NCBI GenBank assembly: GCA_036003045.1
Contig: DASYSS010000022.1
Location: 1 to 64,000 of the forward strand
Source of the DNA: Gemmatimonadaceae bacterium
GTDB taxonomy: Bacteria > Gemmatimonadota > Gemmatimonadetes > Gemmatimonadales > Gemmatimonadaceae
Direction: 5' to 3'
DNA length: 64,000 nucleotides
Both the position numbers and the translations under genes were made by a program. Under the pieces are notes generated by a model. It did not search any database and had not been told where the DNA came from. It saw only the letters and a list, made by a program, of their open reading frames with translations. Below, piece after piece: positions 25,291 to 34,115 of the stretch (position 1 is the stretch's first letter; every line of letters begins with the position of its first letter).

Positions 25291-27957
25291 TTAACGGGCG
25301 TCGGCAATGACGCGATGACGCAACGCGTCGTCGCGTCGCCCGACCGCATCGTCGAGGTCGGCGAGCCAACCGTAGACCTCGCGCACGTCGTGCTGCTCTC
25401 GTCCGACCTGGCGTTCCAGTTTGCGTAGTGACCCTCGCAACGCGGAGTCCGCCTCGACGTATCGGCCTTCGCGCGTCAGCACCATGCCGAGCAATCCTTG
25501 CGCGTAGGCGTCGCCCGGCGAGGCGCTGTTGCCGAGGCGCCCGCGAATTCGGATCGCGTCTCGTACAGTTCGTTCGGCCTCGGTCAAGTCGTGCCGCTGG
25601 ACGAGAAGGCGAGTAAGGCCGATTTCGAGGCCGGCGATCGTTTCGTGCTCCGGACCGCGAAGGCGGCGGTCCATCGCGATGGCGTCGCGATACAGGTTCG
25701 CCGCCTCGTCGAGCCTGCCGGCGTGACGAAGGGTGCTGGCCAAACTGCTCATGTAAGTCGCGACGAATGGATGCTCCGGTCCATACGCGCGACGGATGAC
25801 GTACAACGCCTGTCGCGACGTGGCGATGGCCGCCGAATCGTCCCCGCGCCGCGAAAGGAACCCCGCGATGTCGCTCAGCGTAGCCGCGACCATCGGGTGG
25901 GCATCGCCGAATCGAGCACGCCGGATCTCGAGCGCGCGGCTATAGAAAGGTCCGGCGCGATTGTAGTCGCGCCGGTCTTCGTCCAGCAGATACGCGATTT
26001 GGACGAGGGCGTCGGCAACATGCGGATTGTCGCGGCCGCCCGAACGTTCGGCGGCGGCGAGCGACGCTCGATATTCGTTTTCCGCCTCCACGAAGCGACC
26101 CTCGCGCCGCAGGGTCGAACCGAGCGTGAGATAGCTTTCGGCGGTCAACGAGTCATCTGGCCCGAGCGAGTTCTCACGGAGAGCCAAAGCGCGCCGATTG
26201 AAAGTGTCCGCGACGGCTAACCGTCCTTGGTAGACCGCGACATTGGCGATCCGATGGAGCGTGACGGCCACACTCGGGTGGTTGGGGCCGAGCGCCGCCA
26301 CCTGAATTCGAAGCGCCTCGCGCGCCGCCGAATCGGCCGCGGCGTAGCGGTCCAGGCGAATGAGCTCTGCCGACAGCTCGTCGAGCGTGGCCGCCGCTTC
26401 GGGCGTCCTCCCGGCGCCGGCGTTTTGCTCGATCGAAAGCGCGCGCGCAAACATCTGGCCGGCCTTCGCGTATTGGCCAAGTCCCCGATACAACCGGGCT
26501 GTGACTTCGAGCATGCGCGCTTGCGCCAGCGGATGGCTTTGGAGTTTCTCGGCGCGGGCAGCCGCTCGTTGCAGGAGCTCGTGCGCCGTTAGCGTGTCGC
26601 CCCTCGCCTCCGATGGGTCGCTCGTTTCGAACAGGCCCATGAGGAACGCGGTGATGGCCTCCGACTCTCGCGACGCCGCTGCCGCGATGTCGCGCTCCGC
26701 CGCCGCCCGATGGGCTTGGGTCAACGCGACTCCGGCTCCGACGATCAAGGAAAGCGAGACACCGAGCGTCGCGATTGCCTCGACACGGTGACGCCGCACG
26801 AGCCGCCGAGCTCGATACCACGCCGATCCGCGTCGCGCGTGAACCGCGTGGCCGTGGAGATAGCGGCGCAGGTCGTCGGCGAGCGCGTCGACCGAAGCGT
26901 AGCGCTCGTCGGGCTCCCTGCGGATGGCCTTGAGCACGATGGCGTCCAAGTCGCCGGCGAGAGCTTTCGCGCGCGCGGGATCGCTGTCGCGGACAGCCGC
27001 CGACGGTGGAGCCGGCTCACCCTTGAGAATCGCCGCCTCGAGTTCCCGAAGATCTCCGTCGTCCGCCGTAAAGGGCAACCGACCGGACAGCACTCGATAG
27101 AGCACGACGCCGAGCTGGTACACGTCGGTCAGCGTCGTGACGGGATGTCTCCGAATCTGCTCGGGTGCGGCGTATTCGGGCGTCATCCAATGCGCGCCGG
27201 TGTGCGCCGCGGTCTCGTCCCGCGATCGAGCGCCGGGTTCGAGCAGCTTCGCCAGGCCGAAGTCGAGCAGCTTCACTGTGCCGTCGGCGCCGACGAGGAT
27301 GTTCGACGGTTTGATGTCGCGGTGGATGACCAGATTGCGATGCGCGAACTGCGTCGCACCCGCCGCCAAGAGGAAGAGCTCGACTCGTCCGCCAACAGAG
27401 AGTGCGCGCGTGTTGCAGTAGACGTCGATCGGTTGGCCGTCGACGTACTCGAGCACCAGATACGGCTGCCCTGCGTCGGTGCGTCCGCCGTCGAGCAGCC
27501 GCGCGATGTTCGGATGGTTGAGGGACGCGACGATCTGTCGCTCAGCGCGGAATCGCGCGTGATCGAGTTCCGAGTCGAGTCCGGCGCGCAGCAGCTTGAG
27601 CGCGACGTGCTGCTCGAAGTGCCCGTCGGCGCGGCGAGCCAACAGCACGCGCGACATTCCACCGCGGCCGATTTCTCGCTCGATCGAGTAGGCGCCGATT
27701 CGACGCCCCGTCGCGTATTCGGCCGCATCGTCAGCCTCGGCGACAACTGCCGCCGCGACGTTGGACGGTGGCGTCGTCAGAAACTGCCGGGCGTCGTCGA
27801 CGCGCTCGAGCAGGAGCTGCGCTTCGCGCCGCAGGTCCGGGGCCCCCGCGCATGCGGCGTCGAGCACTTGCGGCCAATCGTTCGGATCGTGCGCGAGCGC
27901 CGCATCGAGTATCTCGGCGAGTCGCTGCCAACGATCCGTATCGACGTTCGTCGTCAT
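25291..27957 (-). CDS. serine/threonine protein kinase with C-terminal TPR repeats
   Basis: This 888-residue protein opens with the N-terminal helix pair usual in this family (WQRLAEILDAALAHDP and VLDAACAGAPDLRREAQLLL). The Hanks-type kinase domain at about 88-360 has the glycine loop GRGGMSRVLLA, ATP lysine K121, HRDIKPSN, DFG and APEQ, so it should be active. A single membrane helix (VEAIATLGVSLSLIVGAGVAL) follows, then about 430 residues of TPR_12-type repeats with periodic PNHP / PEHP / GPEHE turns, likely outside the membrane. The TPR part probably binds a partner or ligand that controls the kinase. Nearest partners are the ECF sigma factor at 23139 and the SusCD pair upstream. Confidence 0.95.
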   Translation of the reverse strand: MTTNVDTDRWQRLAEILDAALAHDPNDWPQVLDAACAGAPDLRREAQLLLERVDDARQFLTTPPSNVAAAVVAEADDAAEYATGRRIGAYSIEREIGRGGMSRVLLARRADGHFEQHVALKLLRAGLDSELDHARFRAERQIVASLNHPNIARLLDGGRTDAGQPYLVLEYVDGQPIDVYCNTRALSVGGRVELFLLAAGATQFAHRNLVIHRDIKPSNILVGADGTVKLLDFGLAKLLEPGARSRDETAAHTGAHWMTPEYAAPEQIRRHPVTTLTDVYQLGVVLYRVLSGRLPFTADDGDLRELEAAILKGEPAPPSAAVRDSDPARAKALAGDLDAIVLKAIRREPDERYASVDALADDLRRYLHGHAVHARRGSAWYRARRLVRRHRVEAIATLGVSLSLIVGAGVALTQAHRAAAERDIAAAASRESEAITAFLMGLFETSDPSEARGDTLTAHELLQRAAARAEKLQSHPLAQARMLEVTARLYRGLGQYAKAGQMFARALSIEQNAGAGRTPEAAATLDELSAELIRLDRYAAADSAAREALRIQVAALGPNHPSVAVTLHRIANVAVYQGRLAVADTFNRRALALRENSLGPDDSLTAESYLTLGSTLRREGRFVEAENEYRASLAAAERSGGRDNPHVADALVQIAYLLDEDRRDYNRAGPFYSRALEIRRARFGDAHPMVAATLSDIAGFLSRRGDDSAAIATSRQALYVIRRAYGPEHPFVATYMSSLASTLRHAGRLDEAANLYRDAIAMDRRLRGPEHETIAGLEIGLTRLLVQRHDLTEAERTVRDAIRIRGRLGNSASPGDAYAQGLLGMVLTREGRYVEADSALRGSLRKLERQVGREQHDVREVYGWLADLDDAVGRRDDALRHRVIADAR

Positions 27958-27981
27958 GGACGACCGACACGGGTAAGACGT

Positions 27982-28106
27982 GAAGCGCCGGCGCCGGCGC
28001 TTCGGTCAAACGTTCAGCGCCCCGACCAAGACGGCAAGGCCGCAAGGTCGGGGCGCCGAGGCGAACGGAACTTCGGTAACCGCTCGCCCGCCAAAAAGCG
28101 CGGGCG
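27982..28106. other. structured intergenic segment between susD-like and kinase genes
   Basis: There are three strong inverted repeats in 125 bases. A 22-bp perfect palindrome at 27982-28003 has left half GAAGCGCCGGC. An 11-bp stem (28017-28027 with 28046-28056, arm GCGCCCCGACC) has an 18-base loop containing GGCAAGGCCGCAA. A 6-bp stem (28085-28090 with 28101-28106) has a loop that reads CGCTTTTTGG on the minus strand. The segment follows the SusD-like gene and precedes the kinase start on the minus strand. It could be a terminator cluster, a leader RNA or an operator. Confidence 0.5.
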
Positions 28107-28127
28107 CCTGCATCAAATCATGTCAGG

Positions 28128-29465
28128 TCAGTCTCCCGACCCGCCGAGCTTGGGGTTGCTCTGGCGCTCGACATCCGGCAACGGCAGCCCGATTCGGGCG
28201 TCGCCGACGCACGCCTGCGATCCGTACGTCAGACCGGCCGGGAAGTTGGTGCCCGTCGCCGGCGTCAGCGCGAGCTTGTAGCGCATGATGTCGCCGATGT
28301 GCGTGCCCGTGAGGAAGAGCGCGCGGCGGCGCTGATCGATCACTTCGTTGAGCAGCGACGCGGCATCCGTCGGACCCGTGTAGGTGCCTTCGCTGCCCTT
28401 GGCTCTGAACGCATTGATGATCGAGATCGTGTTCGCCGAGTTGGACGACGCGTCGGCCTCGGCGATGATCAACTGCGCTTCATCGCCCGTCGCCATCGGG
28501 ATGTTCGAGGAGACCGACGTGTACTTGAGCTGCGCCCACGCCGGAACGCCGAGCGCGTTCGGCCGGTTCAGGTTCTGGACCGGAACGCGCGGATCGTTCA
28601 TCGTGCGGTACCGAGCGCCGACCGACGACGACACGCCCAAGGCGTTGCTCTCGACGAACACGCGGTTGTTGCGGCGGCTGCTGACCGAGGATGCCGTGGC
28701 GTTGAACACGAAACTGGCGGGCACCAACGCCGCGTCGGTTCGCGCACCGGCCAGGTTTCCCTGGTCCTGCCGGGCCCTTGCTCGGCCGACGAGCGCCATG
28801 TTGAGAATGCTCGACGCCGCAGCACCCTGGGCCTGTGCCACGGTGATCGCCTGGTTGAAGCGGTCCTCGGCGGCCTTGAAGGCGTCGTTCCGCGTCGTCT
28901 CGCCGGCGTAGGCGAAATCGGTTCCGGAAATCGTCGTCAACACCGTGGAGCAGAACCCTTCTCCGAGGAGGAGGATGCTCCAGGCCTCGTACGCGGCGGC
29001 CGTGGCGATGAGCACCTGCCGGTTGGTACCGGCCGGAATTTCGGCGTCGGTCCAGCCCTCGAGCAGCGTGCGGATGTGGTTGGCCGTGACGCGGGCGGTC
29101 TGCAGCGGCGTGTAGACACCGAGACCGTCGCACGAATTGACGGAGTACATGCTCTGGTTCGACTGCACGTCGCGGCGGTCGTAGGGCCACCGTGAGGCGG
29201 TCTGCGTGTAGTCGTCGAGCTCTTCGCCGACGAGACCGCCGACGACGACGTAGGCGCCGAACGCGCACTCGAAGTCAGAGACGGCGCCGTTGACGAGGAG
29301 CGCGGCGTTGGCCGGGGTCTCGAGCGTCCCGGCCGGGATGCGGCTGGGCGAGTCGACCGACAGTGCCTTGTTGACGTCGCAGCCGGCGAGGGCGAGCGCC
29401 GTCGCCGCCGACGCCACCAGCGCGGCGATCCACCGGCTCCGCGCTTTCAGATTATATGGATGCAT
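28128..29465 (-). CDS. SusD/RagB-like outer-membrane lipoprotein
   Basis: The 445-residue product has a lipoprotein signal (VASAATALALAGCDVNKAL; lipobox LAGC). The mature part is mostly helical with TPR-like units, and the stretches AYEAWSILLLGEGFCS, RFNQAITVAQ, ARARQDQGNLAGARTDAALV and VIDQRRRALFLTGTHIGDIMRYKL follow the RagB/SusD pattern. SusD proteins sit on the extracellular face and form a lid on the SusC channel to capture glycans or peptides. It lies 12 bases downstream of the SusC-like gene, giving the canonical pair. No dedicated polysaccharide enzyme is adjacent, so the substrate is unknown. Confidence 0.9.
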   Translation of the reverse strand: MHPYNLKARSRWIAALVASAATALALAGCDVNKALSVDSPSRIPAGTLETPANAALLVNGAVSDFECAFGAYVVVGGLVGEELDDYTQTASRWPYDRRDVQSNQSMYSVNSCDGLGVYTPLQTARVTANHIRTLLEGWTDAEIPAGTNRQVLIATAAAYEAWSILLLGEGFCSTVLTTISGTDFAYAGETTRNDAFKAAEDRFNQAITVAQAQGAAASSILNMALVGRARARQDQGNLAGARTDAALVPASFVFNATASSVSSRRNNRVFVESNALGVSSSVGARYRTMNDPRVPVQNLNRPNALGVPAWAQLKYTSVSSNIPMATGDEAQLIIAEADASSNSANTISIINAFRAKGSEGTYTGPTDAASLLNEVIDQRRRALFLTGTHIGDIMRYKLALTPATGTNFPAGLTYGSQACVGDARIGLPLPDVERQSNPKLGGSGD

Positions 29466-29477
29466 ATTTATAATCTC

Positions 29478-32400
29478 TTAGAAGCCGAGGTTGAGGGAGA
29501 GGATCCAGGTCGTGAGCTGTGGGGTCAGCGTCTGCTCCCACGCGACGTTGCCGCCGCGGGTGCCGCCGAGCCAACTCGCTTCGGGCTCGAAGCCCTGATA
29601 GTTGGTCCACGTGTGCAGGTTGCGGCCCGAGATCGAGACCGTCGCGCGCGACACGTTGCCGTGGTGGCTGAAACGCTCCGGGACGTCGTACGACACGGTG
29701 AACTCGCGCCACTTCGTGAAGCTCGCGTCGGTGATGAGGAAATCCACGACGTTCGAGTTCTGCATCTGCGCGATCGTGACCGGGTCGTAGTCGAGCGGGA
29801 AGTAATTCTCGCGGCAGCGGCCGCCGATGACCGGCGTGCAGCGGACGCGCGTGTTGCCGTCGATCTTCTTGTGCCCCTGCTTGAAGTCGATGAAGGTGCT
29901 GACGTGGAAGCGGCTCCAGAGGCCGAGGTTGGCCGACACCGAACCTTCGTGCGGCGGCACCGACCGGCCGAGGTAGACGAGCGGCGCGTCGTCGGCGGTG
30001 CCGAACGCGTTGTCCGGACCGGCGCACTGCACCTGGCCGCCCTTGCCGTTGGAGCACATCAGCGTGCTGAGAATGAGCTTGCCGTTGGCGTCGAGCTTCG
30101 CGTCGGTCACGTGGCGCTCCCAGAATCCGAACGCGTCGTAGCCGATCGCCTGTCGCGTGAAGCTGCCCGAGTTCACGAACGACACCGTGTCGAACAGCGC
30201 GAGCACGCGGTTGTCGTTGTTCGCGAAGTTGAACGTCAGGTCGAGGTTGGCGTTTCGCGTGCGGAGCGGGTTCGCGCGAACCTGGAGCTCGTTGCCCCAG
30301 TTGCGGATCGCGCCGGCGTTGAACGGCTGCGTGCTCGGAATGCCGGTGGACGGCGCGATCTGGCGGTTGAGGATCGCGTCGACGGTTTTCTTATTGTAAT
30401 ACGTGTACTCGATGCCGAGCCGGTCGTCGAGCATGCTGGCGTCGAAGCCGAGCTCGATTTCCTTGCCGCGCTCGGGGCCGAGGTTCGGGTTGCCGATGAA
30501 CAGGGGCGTGACCGCCGGCGTGTCGCCCGGACCGGACGCCGAGCCGTACGTGCGGAGCGCCGAGTAGGTCGACGGCGCCTTGCCGGCCTCGCCGTACGCC
30601 GCGCGCAGACGCAGCGACGACAACCGGTTGCCGATCACCGGAACCTTGAACCACGGCTCGTCGGAGATCACGTAGCTCACCGAGTACTTCGGGTACGTCA
30701 CTCGGCTGAAGCCCGCGCCGAACGCGCTGGCGTCGTCGGAGCGCAGCGCGGCCGTGAGGAAGAGACGATCGCGCCAGCCGAACTGCTCCTGCACGTACAC
30801 GCCGAGCGTCTTGTCTTCCGAGAAGTCCTGGTCGTTCGTCTTCGACTGCGTCGTCGCCTGGACGGTGCTCAACCCCGGCGTCGGGAAAACGGAGCCGCTC
30901 GCCGAGACGTAGTCCACGGAGTTGTGGTAGAACTGCGCGCCGCCCGACGTGATGAAGCGCGTCGTCGGCCTGAAGTCGTACGTCGCGCTCGCCGAGTAGT
31001 CGAGCGTGTTGTACGTGGTCGAGCGATCCTGCACGCTGCGGTAGCCGAGCGCGTCGGAGCCGACCGTGTAGACCAGCGAGTCGATTCGCGGCGCGTAGGT
31101 GTCGTTCTCTTCACGCGTGCGGTCGAGACCGATCGCCAGATGCTGCTGGAACCACGTGAACGGCGTATGGTCGATCCGGAGACTGCCGGAGAATCGATCC
31201 AAATTCTGCCAGTAGTGATAGATGTCGTCGTATTGGTACGGCAAAAGACTATGAAAGCCGTGGCGCCGCGGGTTGTTGTAGTTGGCCGGCGTACCCAGCA
31301 GCGTGGTCCACGTGTGGCCGCCGCATCCGCCCTCGCAGCCGAGCTGCGTCGGGCCGGTGTTGAGGCCGAGGTTCGCCGAGATGCGGAGCGACTGCGACGC
31401 GGCGAGACCGAGGTTCATGCGCGTGCTGTAGCGGCGCAAGTCGTTGTTCGGGTCGGCGCCCTGCGAGTCGAGCAGATTGCCGCTGAGGTAGTAGTTCAGG
31501 TTGCCCGTTCCGCCGCTGACGGCGACTTCGCTCTCCTGATGGCGTCCGTCACGATAGATGTCGCAGCGACGGCCGGTCTTGTTCGCGGTCGAGTCGCCGC
31601 ACGCGCCGACTTCGAGCGAGTCCATGTTGAGCGGAACCGGCGTCGTCGTGCCGGGGATGATGCCCCAGTTCTGCGCGAAACGGCTCTTCCAGTCCTGGAC
31701 GTAGTTCTGTCCCTGACGGAGCATCACGTTCCAACGCGCGTTTCCGCCGGTGCCCTTCTTCGTGATGATGTTGACGACGCCGTTCGACGCTTCCGTTCCA
31801 TAGAGCGTCGCCGCGCTCGGACCCTTGAGGACTTCGATCGACTCGATGTCTTCGGGGTTCAAGTCGTTGAGGCGCGAGATCGAGCTCGAGCTGAACGCCT
31901 GATTGACGGGACCGGTCGCGACTTCGTTGTTGACGCGAACGCCGTCGATGTAGATGAGCGGATTGTTGCCGAGCGAGAAGCTCGCCGTGCCGCGCACCCG
32001 AAGCTGCTGGCCCGAGCCCACCATGCCCGACGTCGGCATCACGACCACGCTCGGCGTCCGGCCGTTGATCAGGCCTTGCACCGAGAGGATCGGGGCGTTG
32101 GCGACGATGTCCGCCGCGTCGATCGTGCCGACGGAGTTACCGATTTCACGCTTTTGCGCCGCGCCGACGGTGCCCGTCACGACGACCGCCTCGAGGCTCG
32201 CGGGATTGCTCACGAGCGTGATCGTCAAATCGGTTTGTCCGACGCGGGCCGCGACTTCCGCGTTCCGGTATCCGATGCGACGCACGCTGAGCGTCGCGTT
32301 GGTGCCGATGATGCCCGTGATGCGAAATTTTCCCTGATTGTCGGAGGTGGCGCGGAGCGTTCCGCCGGCCGCGGTGATTTGCGCGTTGGGAATCGCTTCG

Positions 32401-32573
32401 GCGGATCCGGCGGCGATGACCTGGCCCGAGATGGCGCCCTGCGCGAATGCGGAACTTGCTGAACCAACGGTCGCGATCGCGGCGATCGCGAGAGAGATGA
32501 GGCTACGTGTGAGGAGTGATCGCCCCGCGCGTGGCATATGCACACGACGGGCGTGGGGGTGGGGCATTGCCAT
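29478..32573 (-). CDS. SusC/RagA-type TonB-linked outer-membrane transporter
   Basis: The 1031-residue product has a signal peptide (ISLAIAAIATVGSASSAFA), then a carboxypeptidase-like regulatory beta domain (GAISGQVIAAGSAEAIPNAQ), the TonB plug (VQGLINGRTPSVVVMPTSG, NNPLIYIDGVRVNN) and the SusC-specific IESIEVLKGPSAATLYGTEA motif, followed by a long 22-strand barrel ending in a terminal aromatic residue (ILSLNLGF). It imports large substrates across the outer membrane using TonB energy. ATG at 32573 has GGAAGG upstream; an internal Met at residue 13 is also possible. It is co-transcribed with the SusD-like gene 12 bases downstream. Confidence 0.95.
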   Translation of the reverse strand: MAMPHPHARRVHMPRAGRSLLTRSLISLAIAAIATVGSASSAFAQGAISGQVIAAGSAEAIPNAQITAAGGTLRATSDNQGKFRITGIIGTNATLSVRRIGYRNAEVAARVGQTDLTITLVSNPASLEAVVVTGTVGAAQKREIGNSVGTIDAADIVANAPILSVQGLINGRTPSVVVMPTSGMVGSGQQLRVRGTASFSLGNNPLIYIDGVRVNNEVATGPVNQAFSSSSISRLNDLNPEDIESIEVLKGPSAATLYGTEASNGVVNIITKKGTGGNARWNVMLRQGQNYVQDWKSRFAQNWGIIPGTTTPVPLNMDSLEVGACGDSTANKTGRRCDIYRDGRHQESEVAVSGGTGNLNYYLSGNLLDSQGADPNNDLRRYSTRMNLGLAASQSLRISANLGLNTGPTQLGCEGGCGGHTWTTLLGTPANYNNPRRHGFHSLLPYQYDDIYHYWQNLDRFSGSLRIDHTPFTWFQQHLAIGLDRTREENDTYAPRIDSLVYTVGSDALGYRSVQDRSTTYNTLDYSASATYDFRPTTRFITSGGAQFYHNSVDYVSASGSVFPTPGLSTVQATTQSKTNDQDFSEDKTLGVYVQEQFGWRDRLFLTAALRSDDASAFGAGFSRVTYPKYSVSYVISDEPWFKVPVIGNRLSSLRLRAAYGEAGKAPSTYSALRTYGSASGPGDTPAVTPLFIGNPNLGPERGKEIELGFDASMLDDRLGIEYTYYNKKTVDAILNRQIAPSTGIPSTQPFNAGAIRNWGNELQVRANPLRTRNANLDLTFNFANNDNRVLALFDTVSFVNSGSFTRQAIGYDAFGFWERHVTDAKLDANGKLILSTLMCSNGKGGQVQCAGPDNAFGTADDAPLVYLGRSVPPHEGSVSANLGLWSRFHVSTFIDFKQGHKKIDGNTRVRCTPVIGGRCRENYFPLDYDPVTIAQMQNSNVVDFLITDASFTKWREFTVSYDVPERFSHHGNVSRATVSISGRNLHTWTNYQGFEPEASWLGGTRGGNVAWEQTLTPQLTTWILSLNLGF

Positions 32574-32686
32574 GACGGCCCTTCCAGGTGGGGATGACGA
32601 AGCCGAACAAGGGGAGTATGTCCAACGGGCCTACCTTATCCGAGCGCGCGACACCAAGCAAGGCCGCGCGCGGACGACAAAATGGA

Positions 32687-33457
32687 TTACATGTGATGGA
32701 TAAAATCCGGTGCCTCGGGGACGAACGATCGCCACGCCGATTCGAAGCTCTTCGGATCGTCGAGCACCAGGCCGATTCGGTCGACGAGACGTGTTCGCCC
32801 GTACGCACGTCGGGCCATCACCGGTTCGCGCAACGCGATCAGCGCGTTCGGCTCGCCCATCGCGGCGCGGAGATATCGCGGCGTGCCCTTCGCCGGCGCA
32901 CGCACTCGGCCGAATTCGATCGTCGCGCCGGCGAGCGGCACGTCGACGCTGGCGGCGAGGCCGTTGCGAATCAGGAGCGCGTCTGCGGTGAGCACGATCG
33001 GGCGAAGTTGTACGGCTCGCACGAACCCGAGCATCCAGATCGCCGCGAAAACGTCGACGATGAACAGCACGTTCGCGGCTTTGGCGTGACTCGCGCGCAC
33101 CATCAGGTCGACGGCGACCATCTCGATCACGGCGGCACCCACCACGGCGTACAGAATCGCCGCGTACGCGTTGCGCCGGTGGTAAGAGAAGGCGCGCGTT
33201 CCCGGCGGCGCAAAGGGCTTCCGTTTCCACGCGGCGAGCGCGTAATAGAAGACGGCCGCTTCGGTGGCGAGCGCCGACGCGGCGCCGTCACCGAGGCCGG
33301 CGCCCCACAGCGCATCGCGAATTCTTTCCGGGACGTCGGCCTGACCACGCTCGCCGAGCCGCCCCGCTCGCCGTCCCCTCCGCCAAAGCGCCAGGAGCAC
33401 GACCAGCGCGACCGCAGCCACTTCGAGGGGGAGGAGCACACCCAGCGAGCGGAGCAT
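32687..33457 (-). CDS. hypothetical multi-pass membrane protein
   Basis: This 256-residue protein has a first helix at residues 5-25 (LGVLLPLEVAAVALVVLLALW) and at least two more at about 105-125 (AILYAVVGAAVIEMVAVDLM) and 130-150 (VLFIVDVFAAIWMLGFVRA). Its cytoplasmic C-terminal half (about 150-256) looks like a PH-type beta sandwich, with the phrase PIVLTADALLIRNG common to bPH domains. I cannot assign a function. It is divergent from the ECF sigma gene at 33531 (73-base gap) and lies 113 bases upstream of the SusC-like gene on the same strand. Confidence 0.75.
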   Translation of the reverse strand: MLRSLGVLLPLEVAAVALVVLLALWRRGRRAGRLGERGQADVPERIRDALWGAGLGDGAASALATEAAVFYYALAAWKRKPFAPPGTRAFSYHRRNAYAAILYAVVGAAVIEMVAVDLMVRASHAKAANVLFIVDVFAAIWMLGFVRAVQLRPIVLTADALLIRNGLAASVDVPLAGATIEFGRVRAPAKGTPRYLRAAMGEPNALIALREPVMARRAYGRTRLVDRIGLVLDDPKSFESAWRSFVPEAPDFIHHM

Positions 33458-33530
33458 GGAATAGAATGAATAACGGTGACCGCGCCACCTCGACGGCGGT
33501 TAGGCCGTAGGCGAGTTTGTCGAGGGAACC

Positions 33531-34115
33531 CTGACGAGCTATCCACTGCCGCACCCCGCTCCATCGGCCGCACTCGATTCGCGCACGATTCGCCGCGCGA
33601 AGCTCGGTGACATCGACGCCTTCACGCTCATCGTGCAGACGTATTATCCGCGCTGCCTGAGGTTCGCGCGGTCGATGTTGCACGACACGGACGAGGGCGA
33701 GGACGTCGTGCAGGAGACGTTCGTCCGGCTCTACCGCGCGCTGCCGCGCTACGAGGAGCGACAGCGGTTCGAGTCGTGGCTCTTTCAGATACTTGGCAAC
33801 TGCTGCCGCACGGCGAACACGGCGTCGCAACGCCGCGTGGCACGATCGGTATCGGACGACGAGCTGTTGGCTCGTGTTCCGGCGGAGGACAGCGCGAGCG
33901 CGCTGGTGGATCGAGAGTGGGACGAGTCGGTTCGACGCGCGCTCGCCGAGCTGCCGGAGCACAATCGGGAGATTTTTCTGCTGCATTACGTCGAAGGGTT
34001 TTCGTACGAGGAGATCGAGGCGATGACGGGCGTCGGGCAATCGGCGCTCAAGATGCGGGTCAAGCGCGCGTCGGATGCGTTGCGCGCGCGCCTCGCGCCG
34101 GCGGGGGACGAATGA
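33531..34115 (+). CDS. ECF-subfamily RNA polymerase sigma factor
   Basis: Region 2 runs from KLGDIDAFTLIVQTYYPRCL through DEGEDVVQETFVRLYRAL, and region 4 is LPEHNREIFLLHYVEGFSYEEIEAMTGVGQSALKMRVKRA. The first usual start codon in frame is GTG at 33633, but it would remove GDIDAFTLI, which is conserved at the start of region 2. The only candidate further upstream before the in-frame stop at 33501 is CTG at 33531, with GAGGGA 4-9 bases before it (194 residues). The ATG of the membrane partner overlaps the stop (ATGA). This is the first gene of a four-gene locus ending at 36578. Confidence 0.92.
   Translation: MTSYPLPHPAPSAALDSRTIRRAKLGDIDAFTLIVQTYYPRCLRFARSMLHDTDEGEDVVQETFVRLYRALPRYEERQRFESWLFQILGNCCRTANTASQRRVARSVSDDELLARVPAEDSASALVDREWDESVRRALAELPEHNREIFLLHYVEGFSYEEIEAMTGVGQSALKMRVKRASDALRARLAPAGDE

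Noticed and set aside
28017-28056. c-di-GMP-I (GEMM) riboswitch
   Set aside because: The loop has GGCAA and CGCAA phrases, but they are only 3 bases apart, without the intervening P2 helix and tetraloop receptor spacing of the class.
29460-32462. 1000-residue open frame on the plus strand opposite the SusC-like gene
   Set aside because: It is the antisense shadow of a high-GC gene: Arg/Val/Glu-rich composition, no domain, no ribosome-binding site, and the opposite strand has a complete TonB transporter.
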